Shown: positions 17,381-27,456, counted from the stretch's first letter. The stretch: DNA of 64,000 nucleotides from Chryseobacterium arthrosphaerae (GCF_001684965.1 NZ_MAYG01000012.1:62001-126000); one strand, 5' to 3'. Notes: generated from the letters alone by a model not told the origin. Translations and numbers: made by a program.

Positions 17381-17414
17381 AAAGCTCCCCACAACAGATG
17401 ATGCGGGGAACTTT
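17381..17414. terminator. Bidirectional terminator between convergent genes
   Basis: Arms 17381-17392 and 17403-17414 (aaagctccccac / gcggggaacttt, 10 of 12 paired) with A-rich and T-rich flanks, between the XRE gene and the C1q-like gene. Confidence 0.65.
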
Positions 17415-17441
17415 CTTTTATTAAAAATCTAAATCCTGTTT

Positions 17442-18317
17442 TTAAATCTTTGTAATGACCATTCTTCGTAGGAAGGAGGTCATTGATGCAGTACCACAAC
17501 CATTACACATCACAAGGCTGCCTGTGATGGTATCCCCCTGTTTCAGATTAAGGACAACAGAATCATAGGCCCCTGCCCTTTGGGAAGCCGAAACGCCAAG
17601 AAGCACCATTGTATAATACTGCTGTGATTGCGCAACTCCGTTTTTAAGGATAGACATCAGGCGATGTGCCGCCACATTTGTGCTGGTGTGGTAGCCCGTT
17701 TCCATAAATTCGATCTTATAATATCCTGATTTCGGGCAAGTCCAGGTATCCGTAGCAAGATTAAAGTCTGCTCCGCCATTGGTATTGAAGTCCACAGAAG
17801 TAAAATTGGCCTTGTAAGTTGTTCCCTGATTATGGGTTTCCGAAGTGGAAGAAGATACTGCACAGATATAGCTTGTATCTGCTTTAGACAGTAAAACCAG
17901 CTGATATGTTGTTCCTCCGGCTGTATTATCATCTGTCTTAACCAGGAGAGCAGATTCTCCGGGCAATAAGGGAACATTCTGAGCATTATCAATAAGCTCA
18001 GTACCATTCGCATCAATGGTAAGAATATACATCTGCGAAGTATTTTTAACATAATACGTTCTTCCTTTCCGGTCCAGGCCTGTAGTAGAATCAGGAAGTG
18101 TTACAGTACCATCTGCAGTTCCGGCCCAGGAAACATAAAAGTCATTTTCACTTATATTGTAGGTATTGGCGGTAATATTTCCATAGGCAGCGGCAAAGGA
18201 ACCGTTCACGGTAATTTTTGATCCCGGAGAGGTGGTACCAATCCCTACGTTACCCATCTGAGCGTGTAAGTTTCCCAGTCCACTTAGCAGGCTAAGGGTT
18301 ATCAAAATAGATTTCAT
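17442..18317 (-). CDS. Secreted C1q-like jelly-roll protein
   Basis: 291 residues. A signal peptide ends at HAQ (about 19-20), and is followed by the GNVGIGTTSPGSKITVNG motif common to Bacteroidota phage-tail-like and surface proteins with Ig/trimeric repeats. The C-terminal half (~150-291) looks like a C1q/TNF-type beta sandwich: YKANFTSVDFNTNG, CPKSGYYKIEFMETGY, LKQGDTITGSLVM. A CNGCG pair near residue 272 could form a disulfide. Function is unknown; such proteins are usually surface-exposed trimers. It is transcribed alone. Confidence 0.65.
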   Translation of the reverse strand: MKSILITLSLLSGLGNLHAQMGNVGIGTTSPGSKITVNGSFAAAYGNITANTYNISENDFYVSWAGTADGTVTLPDSTTGLDRKGRTYYVKNTSQMYILTIDANGTELIDNAQNVPLLPGESALLVKTDDNTAGGTTYQLVLLSKADTSYICAVSSSTSETHNQGTTYKANFTSVDFNTNGGADFNLATDTWTCPKSGYYKIEFMETGYHTSTNVAAHRLMSILKNGVAQSQQYYTMVLLGVSASQRAGAYDSVVLNLKQGDTITGSLVMCNGCGTASMTSFLRRMVITKI

Positions 18318-18643
18318 ACATTTTTATTTTTTTAATTATTCATTTGTTTTATCCACCTATATCCCAGAACTGTCCGGAAATGGTCAACGGAATTTCTGAC
18401 CAGCTGTTGATGGATGGTCAAAAATAGAGTGCTCGATCAAAAAAATTTAAAAAGAAGACATTAATTAGCATTAATAAATTTCGTATTTTAGAGAGAAAAT
18501 CATTAATTTTAAAAATATAAACAGATGATAACCAATAAAATAAACATTAAAACATGTTAATTTAAATTAAAAGAAAAGTACCCTCTATTATTTACTCTTT
18601 TAAGGTAAGCATCAGTTATAATTTTCTTTACACCTGCCTGAAT
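18318..18643. other. Divergent intergenic region with repeated TGGTCA words
   Basis: 326 bp between divergent genes, AT-rich, no open frame of note. Hexamer TGGTCA occurs at 18381 and 18415, with its complement TGACCA at 18397; the first two form an inverted repeat with a 10-bp gap. This could be a regulator site, but the support is weak. Confidence 0.3.
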
Positions 18644-20347
18644 ATGAAATTAATTCTACTCTGTCTGCTATGCTTTACCATCATTATTTCCTGTGGGCCA
18701 TCGGAAAAAGATAATGATTACTTCGATTCTATTACTGATGAAGTATCTCTTCTCAGGAAAGAAAATCCGAAACAGATCAAAAAGTTATACGAGAGGGAGC
18801 TTAAGAAGTATAAACAAAGTGAAAAGAAAATATTTCTTTTAAGCAGCAAGTATGTTGAAATGTCCCTGTCTGCTGATGAAAGACTGAAGCAAATTCCTTT
18901 GGTATACGAACTGCTGAGGCTCAACAACAATAAGTATGAATACATCACTATCATTGGCAATTATAATCTGGCTTCACAATTTGAACTCAGCTCTCCGGAT
19001 TGGTCTCTGAAGTGTATTGACAAAGCTATAGAGTATAGTGAGAAAACTGAGAAGAAATATTTCCTTCCACATCTCTATCATTTCAAAGGCCGCCTTCTTT
19101 ACAACAAAAACGATTATAAAAATGCACTGGACTATTTTAATAAAGCACTGCATTCTTATGATCCGCAAAAAGATATCCTCTATGTTTCATCCATGTACAA
19201 CAATATAGGAATGTGCTATGATAAAATGAAAAACCTTGACAAAGCCATCAGCGAAACCTATAAAGCCATTGATATCCTGGAGAAAAACCGAAACCCCAAT
19301 AATGGAGAACTTATTTTTATCAATTATATGAAAGGGGGACTTGCTGAATATTTTTTACAAGCCAGGGATTATCAAAAAGCCGAAGATCTTTTGGCTACCA
19401 AACTCAACTTCTCTCTCCATAATAATAATTATCGCATGGCCCTGTATGCGGCAAAAAAGCTGATTGATCTTTATAAAAACATTCTCCATGAACCTGAAAA
19501 AACAGGAAAGATCATTCAGTCATTAGAACCCATTGAAACTAATTTGAAAAAACCTGCGGACAGAATTGAACTGTATGAGCTTACCCAGGAATATTATTCT
19601 CAAAAAAATGATATTGAGAATTTTAAAAGAATTTCTAAAAAGCTTGTGGAAGCTAACAAAGAACGTAACAATTTGATTGAAAAAGAATTAAAGATTAATT
19701 TTGATATTGCTGATAATTACATCATCAAAAATATAAATACTGAAAACAGCTATCATAAAAGAAATAATATGCTGCTGCTATTTTCTGTTGTCCTTTTATG
19801 CTTTATCTTCCTGATTATCACAACAAATCTCATCAGATCAAGAAAAAAAAGAGAAGAACTTGTAAAAAAGGAAAAAGTAATTTCTGCCAACCAGCACAAA
19901 ATTCTGGAGCAGGATATTGAGCTGCAAAAGGAGAAAATCAGGAATCTCCATCTGAACCTCAACTTAAAGACGGAAACGGAACGCGCATTTTTAGAAAATC
20001 TAAAAAAAATAAAGAAAGCTAAAAATACAGATACTGAAGAGGTTTTGAAAGACCTCCAGTTCAAGATCAATAACCTGATTATGATCGACAGAAAAAGCAA
20101 TGACCTCATCAATGAAAGTTCTCTTGAAAACAAACTTTTTATGGAAAGACTTTCTGAAAAGTTTCCCCTCCTCACCAGTCAGGAACTCAAACTATGTGTC
20201 TATTTTAAGCTTAATCTCGCTGCAAAAGAGATTTCCCTGCTCGAAAACTTCACCGTAGGCAGTATAAGGGTATACAAGACTAAAGTAAAGTTCAAACTTG
20301 GCCTCGACAGGGAAAATGACCTGAGTGAATTTTTAAACAAATTCTAA
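18644..20347 (+). CDS. Membrane-anchored TPR-HTH regulator with lipoprotein-like N terminus
   Basis: 567 residues. The N terminus MKLILLCLLCFTIIISCGPS has a lipobox-like Cys at 17. Residues ~60-330 form tetratricopeptide repeats (for example HFKGRLLYNKNDYKNALDYF, SSMYNNIGMCYDKMKNLDKA). A membrane helix follows (~376-395, LLLFSVVLLCFIFLIITTNL), then a cytoplasmic coiled coil and a C-terminal LuxR-like HTH (~505-567, FPLLTSQELKLCVYFKLNLA). This layout is a known Bacteroidota one-component regulator: outside TPR sensor, inside DNA-binding. Ligand and targets are unknown. Confidence 0.8.
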   Translation: MKLILLCLLCFTIIISCGPSEKDNDYFDSITDEVSLLRKENPKQIKKLYERELKKYKQSEKKIFLLSSKYVEMSLSADERLKQIPLVYELLRLNNNKYEYITIIGNYNLASQFELSSPDWSLKCIDKAIEYSEKTEKKYFLPHLYHFKGRLLYNKNDYKNALDYFNKALHSYDPQKDILYVSSMYNNIGMCYDKMKNLDKAISETYKAIDILEKNRNPNNGELIFINYMKGGLAEYFLQARDYQKAEDLLATKLNFSLHNNNYRMALYAAKKLIDLYKNILHEPEKTGKIIQSLEPIETNLKKPADRIELYELTQEYYSQKNDIENFKRISKKLVEANKERNNLIEKELKINFDIADNYIIKNINTENSYHKRNNMLLLFSVVLLCFIFLIITTNLIRSRKKREELVKKEKVISANQHKILEQDIELQKEKIRNLHLNLNLKTETERAFLENLKKIKKAKNTDTEEVLKDLQFKINNLIMIDRKSNDLINESSLENKLFMERLSEKFPLLTSQELKLCVYFKLNLAAKEISLLENFTVGSIRVYKTKVKFKLGLDRENDLSEFLNKF

Positions 20348-20421
20348 GGCACCGGGTTTATCTTTTATTTTTGAATCTAAAAACTAAACTTTTGTGTAGT
20401 CTTATTTCTTTTACATACCTC

Positions 20422-20429
20422 TATTTTTG
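20422..20429 (+). promoter_or_regulatory. -7-like element before the E1-like gene
   Basis: TATTTTTG fits TAnnTTTG and lies 16 bp before the start codon at 20446. No -33 box at normal spacing is seen, so the support is modest. Confidence 0.35.
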
Positions 20430-20445
20430 TTTTAAAATGTAAATA

Positions 20446-21192
20446 ATGGAAGAGCAATATTCCCGAAACAGGATATATGTAAAAGAAGAAGAACAGAAAA
20501 TCATAAAGGATTTTTCTATTTTACTTGCCGGATGCGGTATAGGGAGCAATATTGCCGAATGTGCCCTGCGTTTTGGTTTTGAAAACATTACACTGGTAGA
20601 TGGTGATACTATAGAATTATCTAATCTGAACAGGCAGAATTATACTTTTCAGGATGTCTCTTCTTATAAAGCAGAAACTTTATACCAACGTCTGAAAAGC
20701 ATTAATCCCAATGCCAACATCCGCTACCATAGCGAGTTTATCAATAAGGACAATGTATCGGAAATTATTGGCAGCCATGATCTGGCAATCAATGCATTAG
20801 ATTTTTCAAGTGATATTCCTATCGTGTTTGACAAAATCTGCCAGGAAAAGAATATTCCTGTTCTTCATCCCTATAACCTGGGCTGGGGAGCCTTAGTTAT
20901 GGTAATAAGCGAAAATATGGGATTGGATTCTCTGCAAAAAGCTGAGGAAAATTTCAATGAAGTAAGCGTAGTACAGTATGTTTCCAGCCATATGAGATAC
21001 TGGGGAAATCCCCAGAAATGGCTGGAAGAAGTGGTTGAAGAGTATATTAACGAAAACAAACAGCTTCCTCCTCCTCAATTGTCCATTGCCTCATTTCTGG
21101 CAGCTGCAAGTTGTGTAAAAATTGCATTTAATATTGCCACCCAACAATCTGTAAAAAAATTTCCCGATTTTTATCTTACAACTGTTAACTGA
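20446..21192 (+). CDS. ThiF/E1-like adenylyltransferase
   Basis: 248 residues of the E1/MoeB/ThiF superfamily. The nucleotide loop is GCGIGSN (29-35), the ribose-binding Asp lies in LVDGDTIELSNLNRQ (50-64), and Arg63 and Lys77 match the ATP-binding set. The paired CxxC zinc motifs of MoeB/ThiF are absent and no clear catalytic Cys is visible. It is expected to adenylate a carboxylate, often the C terminus of a small protein or peptide. It is convergent (16 bp apart) with the zincin at the end of the RiPP export operon. Whether it takes part in peptide modification is open. Confidence 0.75.
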   Translation: MEEQYSRNRIYVKEEEQKIIKDFSILLAGCGIGSNIAECALRFGFENITLVDGDTIELSNLNRQNYTFQDVSSYKAETLYQRLKSINPNANIRYHSEFINKDNVSEIIGSHDLAINALDFSSDIPIVFDKICQEKNIPVLHPYNLGWGALVMVISENMGLDSLQKAEENFNEVSVVQYVSSHMRYWGNPQKWLEEVVEEYINENKQLPPPQLSIASFLAAASCVKIAFNIATQQSVKKFPDFYLTTVN

Positions 21193-21208
21193 CAAATTAG
21201 GAGTTGTA

Positions 21209-22309
21209 TTAATCCTTTTCATTATACTTTGTCATCAGTATATAGCCTCCTTTTCGGGAGGCTATATTTATCAGGTCTGTTTCGCAAAGTGCTTCTATAC
21301 GCATCTTTTGATCTTTATCTGATTGTATAGGTCCTAATTCACAGTCAAACCAGGCAATTGTCTCAATCGCATTTTTAATGATGCCTGTCAATATCCGGAA
21401 ATTTTCTTCAGACAGCAGCAGGCTTTCAAGGTAATTCTGTAACCTGGCTCCTTTTCTGTAGTTTGGGTAGTCTTCCAGGCCCATAAATGAAAGCATCCAT
21501 TGTTTATTATATTTGCCCACTGCTTTGGCTATTCCGATATAGTCTGCAATAAGCTCATCATGCAAATTATTAGATGCAAATCCATATGTTTGTAGGGTAT
21601 ATAAATGTGTACACTCATGCTCAAGCCTTATTAAATACGAATAAGCCTTCCATTCATCATCCGGAAGGCCTAAATAGCCTGCCGAAACATTACTGTAAGG
21701 TTTATTGCTCAGAACAATGATCTTATCTTTATATAAATCCGGATCAGGCAGGATATTTTTAGAAAATTCTTCATTCCAGTTTCCGAAAGGATTCGTTTCT
21801 GTCCATTGCTTTTTCAATGCGTGGATCCTTGCCCAGTTATTCATCCCGCTTGCCAGAAAGGCCCCCATAGATTCAGGAACTTCTATTGGGTTGCTTTTAT
21901 GGAGAAAACTTTGTACAATGGTTGTAAAGTCTTTACTGTCCGGTACAGACACCACCGGAATTCCACCGGCAATGCTTTCGTGGACACTGATAGTGAGTCC
22001 TTCGACATCATTCAGTTTAAGGCCATGCTGAAACTCCTTATAAGATTCTTTTCCTTTCAAAACTGCATTGATATAGGCGTCAGTTTTGTTGATATCTGCT
22101 TGTATTGGAAAATGCAGTTGGGGATAAAAACTTTTCAGCGTCTGAAATGAATTCAGGCTGTTTGTTTGAAGATAATCTTTCCAGAACTTAATACAAAAAT
22201 TTTCTCCAGATGGTATTGTTGTAATACTTGCTGGAGAAAATTTATTTTGAAAATAAGATTCAAGTTCTTTCGAAACCTGAAATTCCTCGTTATTTTTCAT
22301 TGCTATCAT
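21209..22309 (-). CDS. Zincin-like protein (HExxH) at the end of the RiPP export operon
   Basis: 366 residues; an alternative start is Met4. The motif HECTH (231-235) followed by HDELIADYIG (250-259, with Glu252 16 residues on) has the form of a gluzincin zinc site. The N-terminal 200 residues are not recognised; no signal peptide is seen, so the protein is probably cytoplasmic. It starts 17 bp after the stop of the NHLP exporter ATPase gene and is the last gene of the operon. Possible roles are leader trimming, degradation of leaders, or self-protection; none is shown by the sequence. Confidence 0.6.
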   Translation of the reverse strand: MIAMKNNEEFQVSKELESYFQNKFSPASITTIPSGENFCIKFWKDYLQTNSLNSFQTLKSFYPQLHFPIQADINKTDAYINAVLKGKESYKEFQHGLKLNDVEGLTISVHESIAGGIPVVSVPDSKDFTTIVQSFLHKSNPIEVPESMGAFLASGMNNWARIHALKKQWTETNPFGNWNEEFSKNILPDPDLYKDKIIVLSNKPYSNVSAGYLGLPDDEWKAYSYLIRLEHECTHLYTLQTYGFASNNLHDELIADYIGIAKAVGKYNKQWMLSFMGLEDYPNYRKGARLQNYLESLLLSEENFRILTGIIKNAIETIAWFDCELGPIQSDKDQKMRIEALCETDLINIASRKGGYILMTKYNEKD

Positions 22310-22326
22310 TTTTGAACCTTTTAGCT

Positions 22327-25236
22327 TCAGGCAATCTGTCGTTTAGCCAATTTTGAGAACAGACCATCCATTTCCATCAATTCATCATAAGTTCCTGTTT
22401 CTACAATTGTCCCTTTATCCATTACATAGATACGGTCCGCATTTTTAATGGTGCTTAATCTATGGGCAATGATAATACGGGTTGCCTGCAATTTATCCAG
22501 GCTTTCAGAAACAATATTCTGGGTTCTGTTATCCAGCGCACTGGTAGCTTCATCCATGAATAATAATCTCGGCTTATGAACGATAGCCCTGGCAATCATC
22601 AGCCTCTGTCTCTGCCCGCCTGAAAATGTTCCTGCTCCTTCACTCACTACGGTATGCATTTCCATAGGCATCTGTTTTATATCTTCTTCCATTCCGGCCA
22701 TTCGGGCGGCTTCCCAGGCATCATCAAGTGTAAGTTCAGAATTCCCTACAATATTCTGGTAAATACTTCCGGCCATCAGAGATCCGTTTTGCAATACCAC
22801 GCCTATTTGTCTTCTCACTAACTCTTTATTCATAGAGTCAAAAGAATCACCATCGAAATAAATAGATCCTACTTCCGGGTGCTCAAATCCTAACAGCAAC
22901 CTCATGATGGTAGATTTTCCTGAACCGGAAGCTCCGACAAAAGCAACCATCTCACCGGGTTTAATTTTAAAGGTAACATTATCCAATACTAAAGGCTGAT
23001 CCTGATTATACCGGAAAGAAACTGAATTCATCTCAATCTCCCCGGCCAGTTCTCCCGGATCAACACTTTGTTCTGCAGACTCAGTTTCTTCTTCCAAAAT
23101 AGGCTTTACCCTTTCATACAGAGTAACCACATTAAGGGACGTGATTAAGGCCATACTCAGTCTGAGACTATCATTCAAAAACTGGTTGAATGCCGTAATG
23201 AATGCCATAAATGCTCCTACTGTAAGCATCGTGGTGACTTTATCGGAATTAAGTACCGTATAGTAAAGAAAAGAAAAGAAGAATATGCTTGTGAGAAGCG
23301 GATAAGAAGCATTGAATGTCTCCACAAAGTTTTGGTAGCTTCCTGAATTAAATCCTAATTTTTTAAGTTTAGAAAATTTATCTGCCCACAGTGCAAAGAC
23401 TCTTCTTTCTCCCCCTGTTATTCTTATTTTGGATATCCCTGATAGGAACTCAAACAAAAAGCCTTGTATTTTCCCCTGATATTCTGAGACCTGTCTGTCA
23501 TACCTCAATTTCAAACATCCGATGGTAACCATAAAAATAACGGCAATAAGCCCCAGTCCTACTCCCATCCAGGCCAGTTTGGAATCGTAATAAAAAAGAA
23601 GTATCAGATTCACAAAAGAAAATGCGCCACTCAATACTGCTGTCATTAAAGTACTGGAAACTATCTGACGTATTGCGTTTATACTTAAAACCCTGTTTGT
23701 CAGATCCCCCGCACTGAATTTTTTATAGAAAGTAACCGGTAACCTCAGCATATGATCCATAACGCCCGCCTGAAGGTTGATACTGGATTTGGTTTCTACT
23801 CTTAGCTGCAGTACTCCCTGAGCAAGATGCAAACCTGCGGTTACGAGACCAATCATAATCATAATCCCAAAAACCTCTAAATGAAGCGATCTGTCTGCTG
23901 TAGGAATTACATCATCATACATCATTCCGGACAATATGGGAACCAACAATCCTATTAAACTGCCCGCCAAAGCTGCAAGCACCAATACTTTTGCATCGTT
24001 CTGTATTCCTTTCATGGCAAAGCCCGCCACTTTTCTCACGGAAGACATCTTACCGTCAAATCCGGAGAGAAACATATATCCGATAGGTTCTAATGTTTCT
24101 GCGATCTCACTGTTGATTCGTGATTCTATTCCTGTTGATAAGTCTTTTATGGTATAAGTGTCAGATTTTGTCTGTAATAAGGCAACAGGAGTTTTATCTT
24201 TTTTTGTAAATGCCAATAAATGGCCATTTTCTTCTTTCCACCATGTTCCTCTCAGGATGATTTTACGGATTCTTATTCTGGAGCTTTTGGCTATTGCATA
24301 CAACTGATTAGTTACACTGTTTTCATAAGACTCTATATGTTTAGGCTCATCTATTTTGAACCCGGATTGTTCTCCTATCAGCTGGCAGGTAGAGAAAAGA
24401 ATACTTTTCTTTCCTGTAAAACCTGAAGTTTCAGCCTGAACATGTTCTTCATTACCCGCAACAATGGATCTGATTTTCTGTAAAGTATTTCTGATTCCGT
24501 CTTCTTCCAAGACTCTTTTTTCCTGAAAGCGCTTGTTTTCTTCGGATTTATAAGTCTCTATAAGAGCATTAAGCTTGTTATAAAAATGTTCTTCCAGCTT
24601 TTTCAATGAAAGTAAAAAGTAGATATCATCCTGAAGTACTTCCCGTGTACTGAGTACTTTCAGTTCAGCATTACCATTCAATGATTTTATCCACAACTTA
24701 TTCGATACCGGTGTAAGAAAACCGGGTAATTTATCATGACTAATGGGAGTACTTTCAGCATAAATACTTACTTCTCCCTTTAGGATATGTACCCAGTTGA
24801 TTCCGCTTGAAGGGAAAGCAATGGCATTCTTTTCTAGTTTTATTATCTTATAATCATCCAGCGCCGTGTATACTCTCGGGCTGTTATGATTACAGATTAC
24901 TGATGTTGTTTTTGAAATCCATCGGTTAATCATATTCTTTAGAAAGAAATGATCCATCTCCAGAAGTTTGTTTTTATCTATCGGCAAAAGTTTTGCATCC
25001 CCTGAAAAGGCAATAAGTCTTGTATTTTCAGTAAGATTTTCAGTCCTCAAACTGAATACTATCTCTCCTTTCTCTACTGTATAGAAATGTTTCAGAGGAA
25101 TCAGGTAATTACCATTCTCATCAATTTTAGTATAAAACACATTTACCTCTCCTGAAAGTACCATCCAAAATTTGTCTGTATCATTCAGGGTAAAAGGATT
25201 TTCAACATTGATATATATCTTTTCTTTTACAGGCAT
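22327..25236 (-). CDS. NHLP-type bacteriocin ABC exporter, permease/ATPase subunit (cNBD-like N terminus)
   Basis: 969 residues. The N-terminal ~230 residues are beta-rich with two cyclic-nucleotide-binding-like barrels (for example FWMVLSGEVNVFY and GINWVHILKGEVSIYAES). The middle, ~410-700, is an ABC type-1 membrane domain, and the C terminus an ATPase: Walker A GASGSGKST, signature FSGGQRQR, Walker B LLFMDEATSALD. No C39 peptidase is present. This matches the second, peptidase-free exporter of NHLM/NHLP systems (TIGR03797-like). It is encoded 11 bp after the C39-bearing exporter, with which it probably forms a heterodimer in the inner membrane. Confidence 0.9.
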   Translation of the reverse strand: MPVKEKIYINVENPFTLNDTDKFWMVLSGEVNVFYTKIDENGNYLIPLKHFYTVEKGEIVFSLRTENLTENTRLIAFSGDAKLLPIDKNKLLEMDHFFLKNMINRWISKTTSVICNHNSPRVYTALDDYKIIKLEKNAIAFPSSGINWVHILKGEVSIYAESTPISHDKLPGFLTPVSNKLWIKSLNGNAELKVLSTREVLQDDIYFLLSLKKLEEHFYNKLNALIETYKSEENKRFQEKRVLEEDGIRNTLQKIRSIVAGNEEHVQAETSGFTGKKSILFSTCQLIGEQSGFKIDEPKHIESYENSVTNQLYAIAKSSRIRIRKIILRGTWWKEENGHLLAFTKKDKTPVALLQTKSDTYTIKDLSTGIESRINSEIAETLEPIGYMFLSGFDGKMSSVRKVAGFAMKGIQNDAKVLVLAALAGSLIGLLVPILSGMMYDDVIPTADRSLHLEVFGIMIMIGLVTAGLHLAQGVLQLRVETKSSINLQAGVMDHMLRLPVTFYKKFSAGDLTNRVLSINAIRQIVSSTLMTAVLSGAFSFVNLILLFYYDSKLAWMGVGLGLIAVIFMVTIGCLKLRYDRQVSEYQGKIQGFLFEFLSGISKIRITGGERRVFALWADKFSKLKKLGFNSGSYQNFVETFNASYPLLTSIFFFSFLYYTVLNSDKVTTMLTVGAFMAFITAFNQFLNDSLRLSMALITSLNVVTLYERVKPILEEETESAEQSVDPGELAGEIEMNSVSFRYNQDQPLVLDNVTFKIKPGEMVAFVGASGSGKSTIMRLLLGFEHPEVGSIYFDGDSFDSMNKELVRRQIGVVLQNGSLMAGSIYQNIVGNSELTLDDAWEAARMAGMEEDIKQMPMEMHTVVSEGAGTFSGGQRQRLMIARAIVHKPRLLFMDEATSALDNRTQNIVSESLDKLQATRIIIAHRLSTIKNADRIYVMDKGTIVETGTYDELMEMDGLFSKLAKRQIA

Positions 25237-25247
25237 GGTATTTTGTT

Positions 25248-27440
25248 TTATTTAGTTTCAATTAATTTTGAATACACCCCATTGAGCTTCATAAGGTCCT
25301 GATGAGTTCCTCTTTCTACGATTTTTCCGTATTCCATTACTATGATTTCATCGCAATCGATAATGGTACTGAGCCTGTGAGCTACAATCAGGCAGGTACA
25401 GCCTCTCTTTTTAATATTATCCATTACGGTTTTTTCAGCTGTTGGATCCAATGCACTTGTAGCTTCATCCATCACCAGAATAGAAGGATTGGTAGCCAGA
25501 GCTCTTGCAATCTCCAGACGCTGGCGCTGCCCTCCACTGAAATTGCCCCCTCCTTCCAGTACTGAGCTGTCATAGGCATCGTTCCTTGCTGCAATTACAT
25601 CATGAATAGCCGCATCTTTTGCAGACTGGATAATACTTTTATCTGAAATTGTAGCATCCCAGAAAGAGATATTTTCTTTAATTGTTCCGTTGAAAATAAG
25701 AACATCCTGATCGATTACTCCCAATGATTCTGTGATAACATTTCTTGGGATATCATCTTTATTTTTTCCGTCGAATAAAATTTCACCTTTCCAAGGCTTG
25801 TAAAGGCCAGAAGCTATTTTAGCTACTGTTGACTTTCCGCTTCCGGAGCCACCTACCAAAGCTACCCGGCTACCCGGCTTCAATTTCAGACTAAAGTTTT
25901 GTATAAGAGCCGGCATTGTGGTATTGTATCCAAATGTTACTTCACGCATCTCAAAATAACCTACCAGTTTGCTATTGCCTTCTTCTTTTACTATTGTTTT
26001 TTTATCTGTATTTTCCAGAAACTGATCATCAATTTCATAATTCATTACGTCGTCAATTTTGTTCATGTCACTTTCTGTTTCATGCAACATGGCACCTGCA
26101 GAAACCAACTGATTGACTGGAGAAATAAAATTCCCCATCAGAAAGGTAAAAGCCACCAGAGTTCCAAGGGTCATCTCACCATCCATAATTCTTAATGCAC
26201 CTACCCCTAAAATCAGGGTTGTAGTAAGTGAAGTAACCAATGGAGGTATTGCATTCAGCCGGATAGTTAACCAGCCCAGTTCCTGCTGAGCGTTTGTCAC
26301 TTTCGCAAGATATCCGATCCAATTGGTGAAGAAGTCATTTTCTCTTCCTGATGCTTTCAGGGTTTCTATCATACTGATTCCTGAGGTTGTAGTCCCCAAC
26401 AGCTTTCCGTTTTCATTGCTTAGGCGCCGGTTACCGTCCTTTCTTGCTGTAGAAACATATCGTAAAACCGCTACATTAATTGCTGCCATCAGTATTCCTA
26501 TTATGGTCAAAGGCACATCATAGGAGAACATAAGAAATGCATAGAAAATAACTATTATTATATTGAGGGCTGCGTTGGCAAGATCGCCACTCAACAGCCT
26601 GGCTACTTTATCATTGAGGGAAACCCTGTTACCTATTTCACCGCTATAACGCTGGGTAAAGAATGCAATCGGCAAATGAAATACATGCCAGAGAAATCTA
26701 CTGGAGGTAGTAAGGGCCAACTTTGTTTCAAGTTTCAGAAGATAGTACTGCTGGATGTAGACCAATGCTGAGTTCACCAGTAAAACAGCTCCCATGATAA
26801 GCAATAATGGCATCACAAAGCCTGCATACCCATTCACCAGATATTTGTCTATAAAAATTTTGATAAATGACGGGATCACCAATCCCGGAATAACAAGGAA
26901 AAGGCTTGCCAGTATAAGATAAATAACACTTAATTTGGAATTGGATATCCTTTCTGCCAAAGAAGACATCAATCCCCTTTTTTCATTTCCTCTTTCAAAG
27001 TTTTCAGTAGGATTAAAAGTAAGAACTACTCCTGTATACGCATCATCAAACTCCTGATGGGTAACCTGATATCTTCCTTGTGCAGGATCACTCAGATATA
27101 CTTTATTCTTTGTAAATCCTTCCAATACCAGAAAGTGATTAAAATTCCAAAAAATAATGGCAGGGGTCTGTACCTCTATCAGCTTTTCAATAGATTTGGC
27201 GTAGCCTTTAGCATCCAGTCCGAATTCTTTTGCTGCTTTGATAATATTGGTTGCCTTCAGCCCATCTCTCGAAACACCACAGGCAATTCTTAGTTTCTCC
27301 AACGGAACAAATTTGCCAAAATACCCTAAAATAATGCTTAATGATGCAGCGCCGCACTCTACGCTCTCCATCTGCAAAACAGTAGGAACCTTGACAAGTT
27401 TTGCCTGTTTGTTCAACACAAAGTTAGTACTCTTTTCCAT
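25248..27440 (-). CDS. NHLP-type ABC exporter with C39 leader peptidase
   Basis: 730 residues. Residues ~15-140 are a C39 cysteine peptidase: MESVECGAASLSIILGYFG carries the catalytic Cys, and WNFNHFLVLEGF with LSDPAQGR the His and Asp. Next is an ABC transmembrane domain (~175-440), then an ATPase with GGSGSGKST, FSGGQRQRLE and ILVMDEATSALD. C39 domains cut after Gly-Gly, and four precursors in this locus end their leaders with GG. The protein therefore should cleave leaders and export the cores. It lies between the HlyD and second ABC genes, all co-directional with gaps of 11-16 bp. Confidence 0.92.
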   Translation of the reverse strand: MEKSTNFVLNKQAKLVKVPTVLQMESVECGAASLSIILGYFGKFVPLEKLRIACGVSRDGLKATNIIKAAKEFGLDAKGYAKSIEKLIEVQTPAIIFWNFNHFLVLEGFTKNKVYLSDPAQGRYQVTHQEFDDAYTGVVLTFNPTENFERGNEKRGLMSSLAERISNSKLSVIYLILASLFLVIPGLVIPSFIKIFIDKYLVNGYAGFVMPLLLIMGAVLLVNSALVYIQQYYLLKLETKLALTTSSRFLWHVFHLPIAFFTQRYSGEIGNRVSLNDKVARLLSGDLANAALNIIIVIFYAFLMFSYDVPLTIIGILMAAINVAVLRYVSTARKDGNRRLSNENGKLLGTTTSGISMIETLKASGRENDFFTNWIGYLAKVTNAQQELGWLTIRLNAIPPLVTSLTTTLILGVGALRIMDGEMTLGTLVAFTFLMGNFISPVNQLVSAGAMLHETESDMNKIDDVMNYEIDDQFLENTDKKTIVKEEGNSKLVGYFEMREVTFGYNTTMPALIQNFSLKLKPGSRVALVGGSGSGKSTVAKIASGLYKPWKGEILFDGKNKDDIPRNVITESLGVIDQDVLIFNGTIKENISFWDATISDKSIIQSAKDAAIHDVIAARNDAYDSSVLEGGGNFSGGQRQRLEIARALATNPSILVMDEATSALDPTAEKTVMDNIKKRGCTCLIVAHRLSTIIDCDEIIVMEYGKIVERGTHQDLMKLNGVYSKLIETK

Positions 27441-27456
27441 CTTTCAAACTCGGTTA

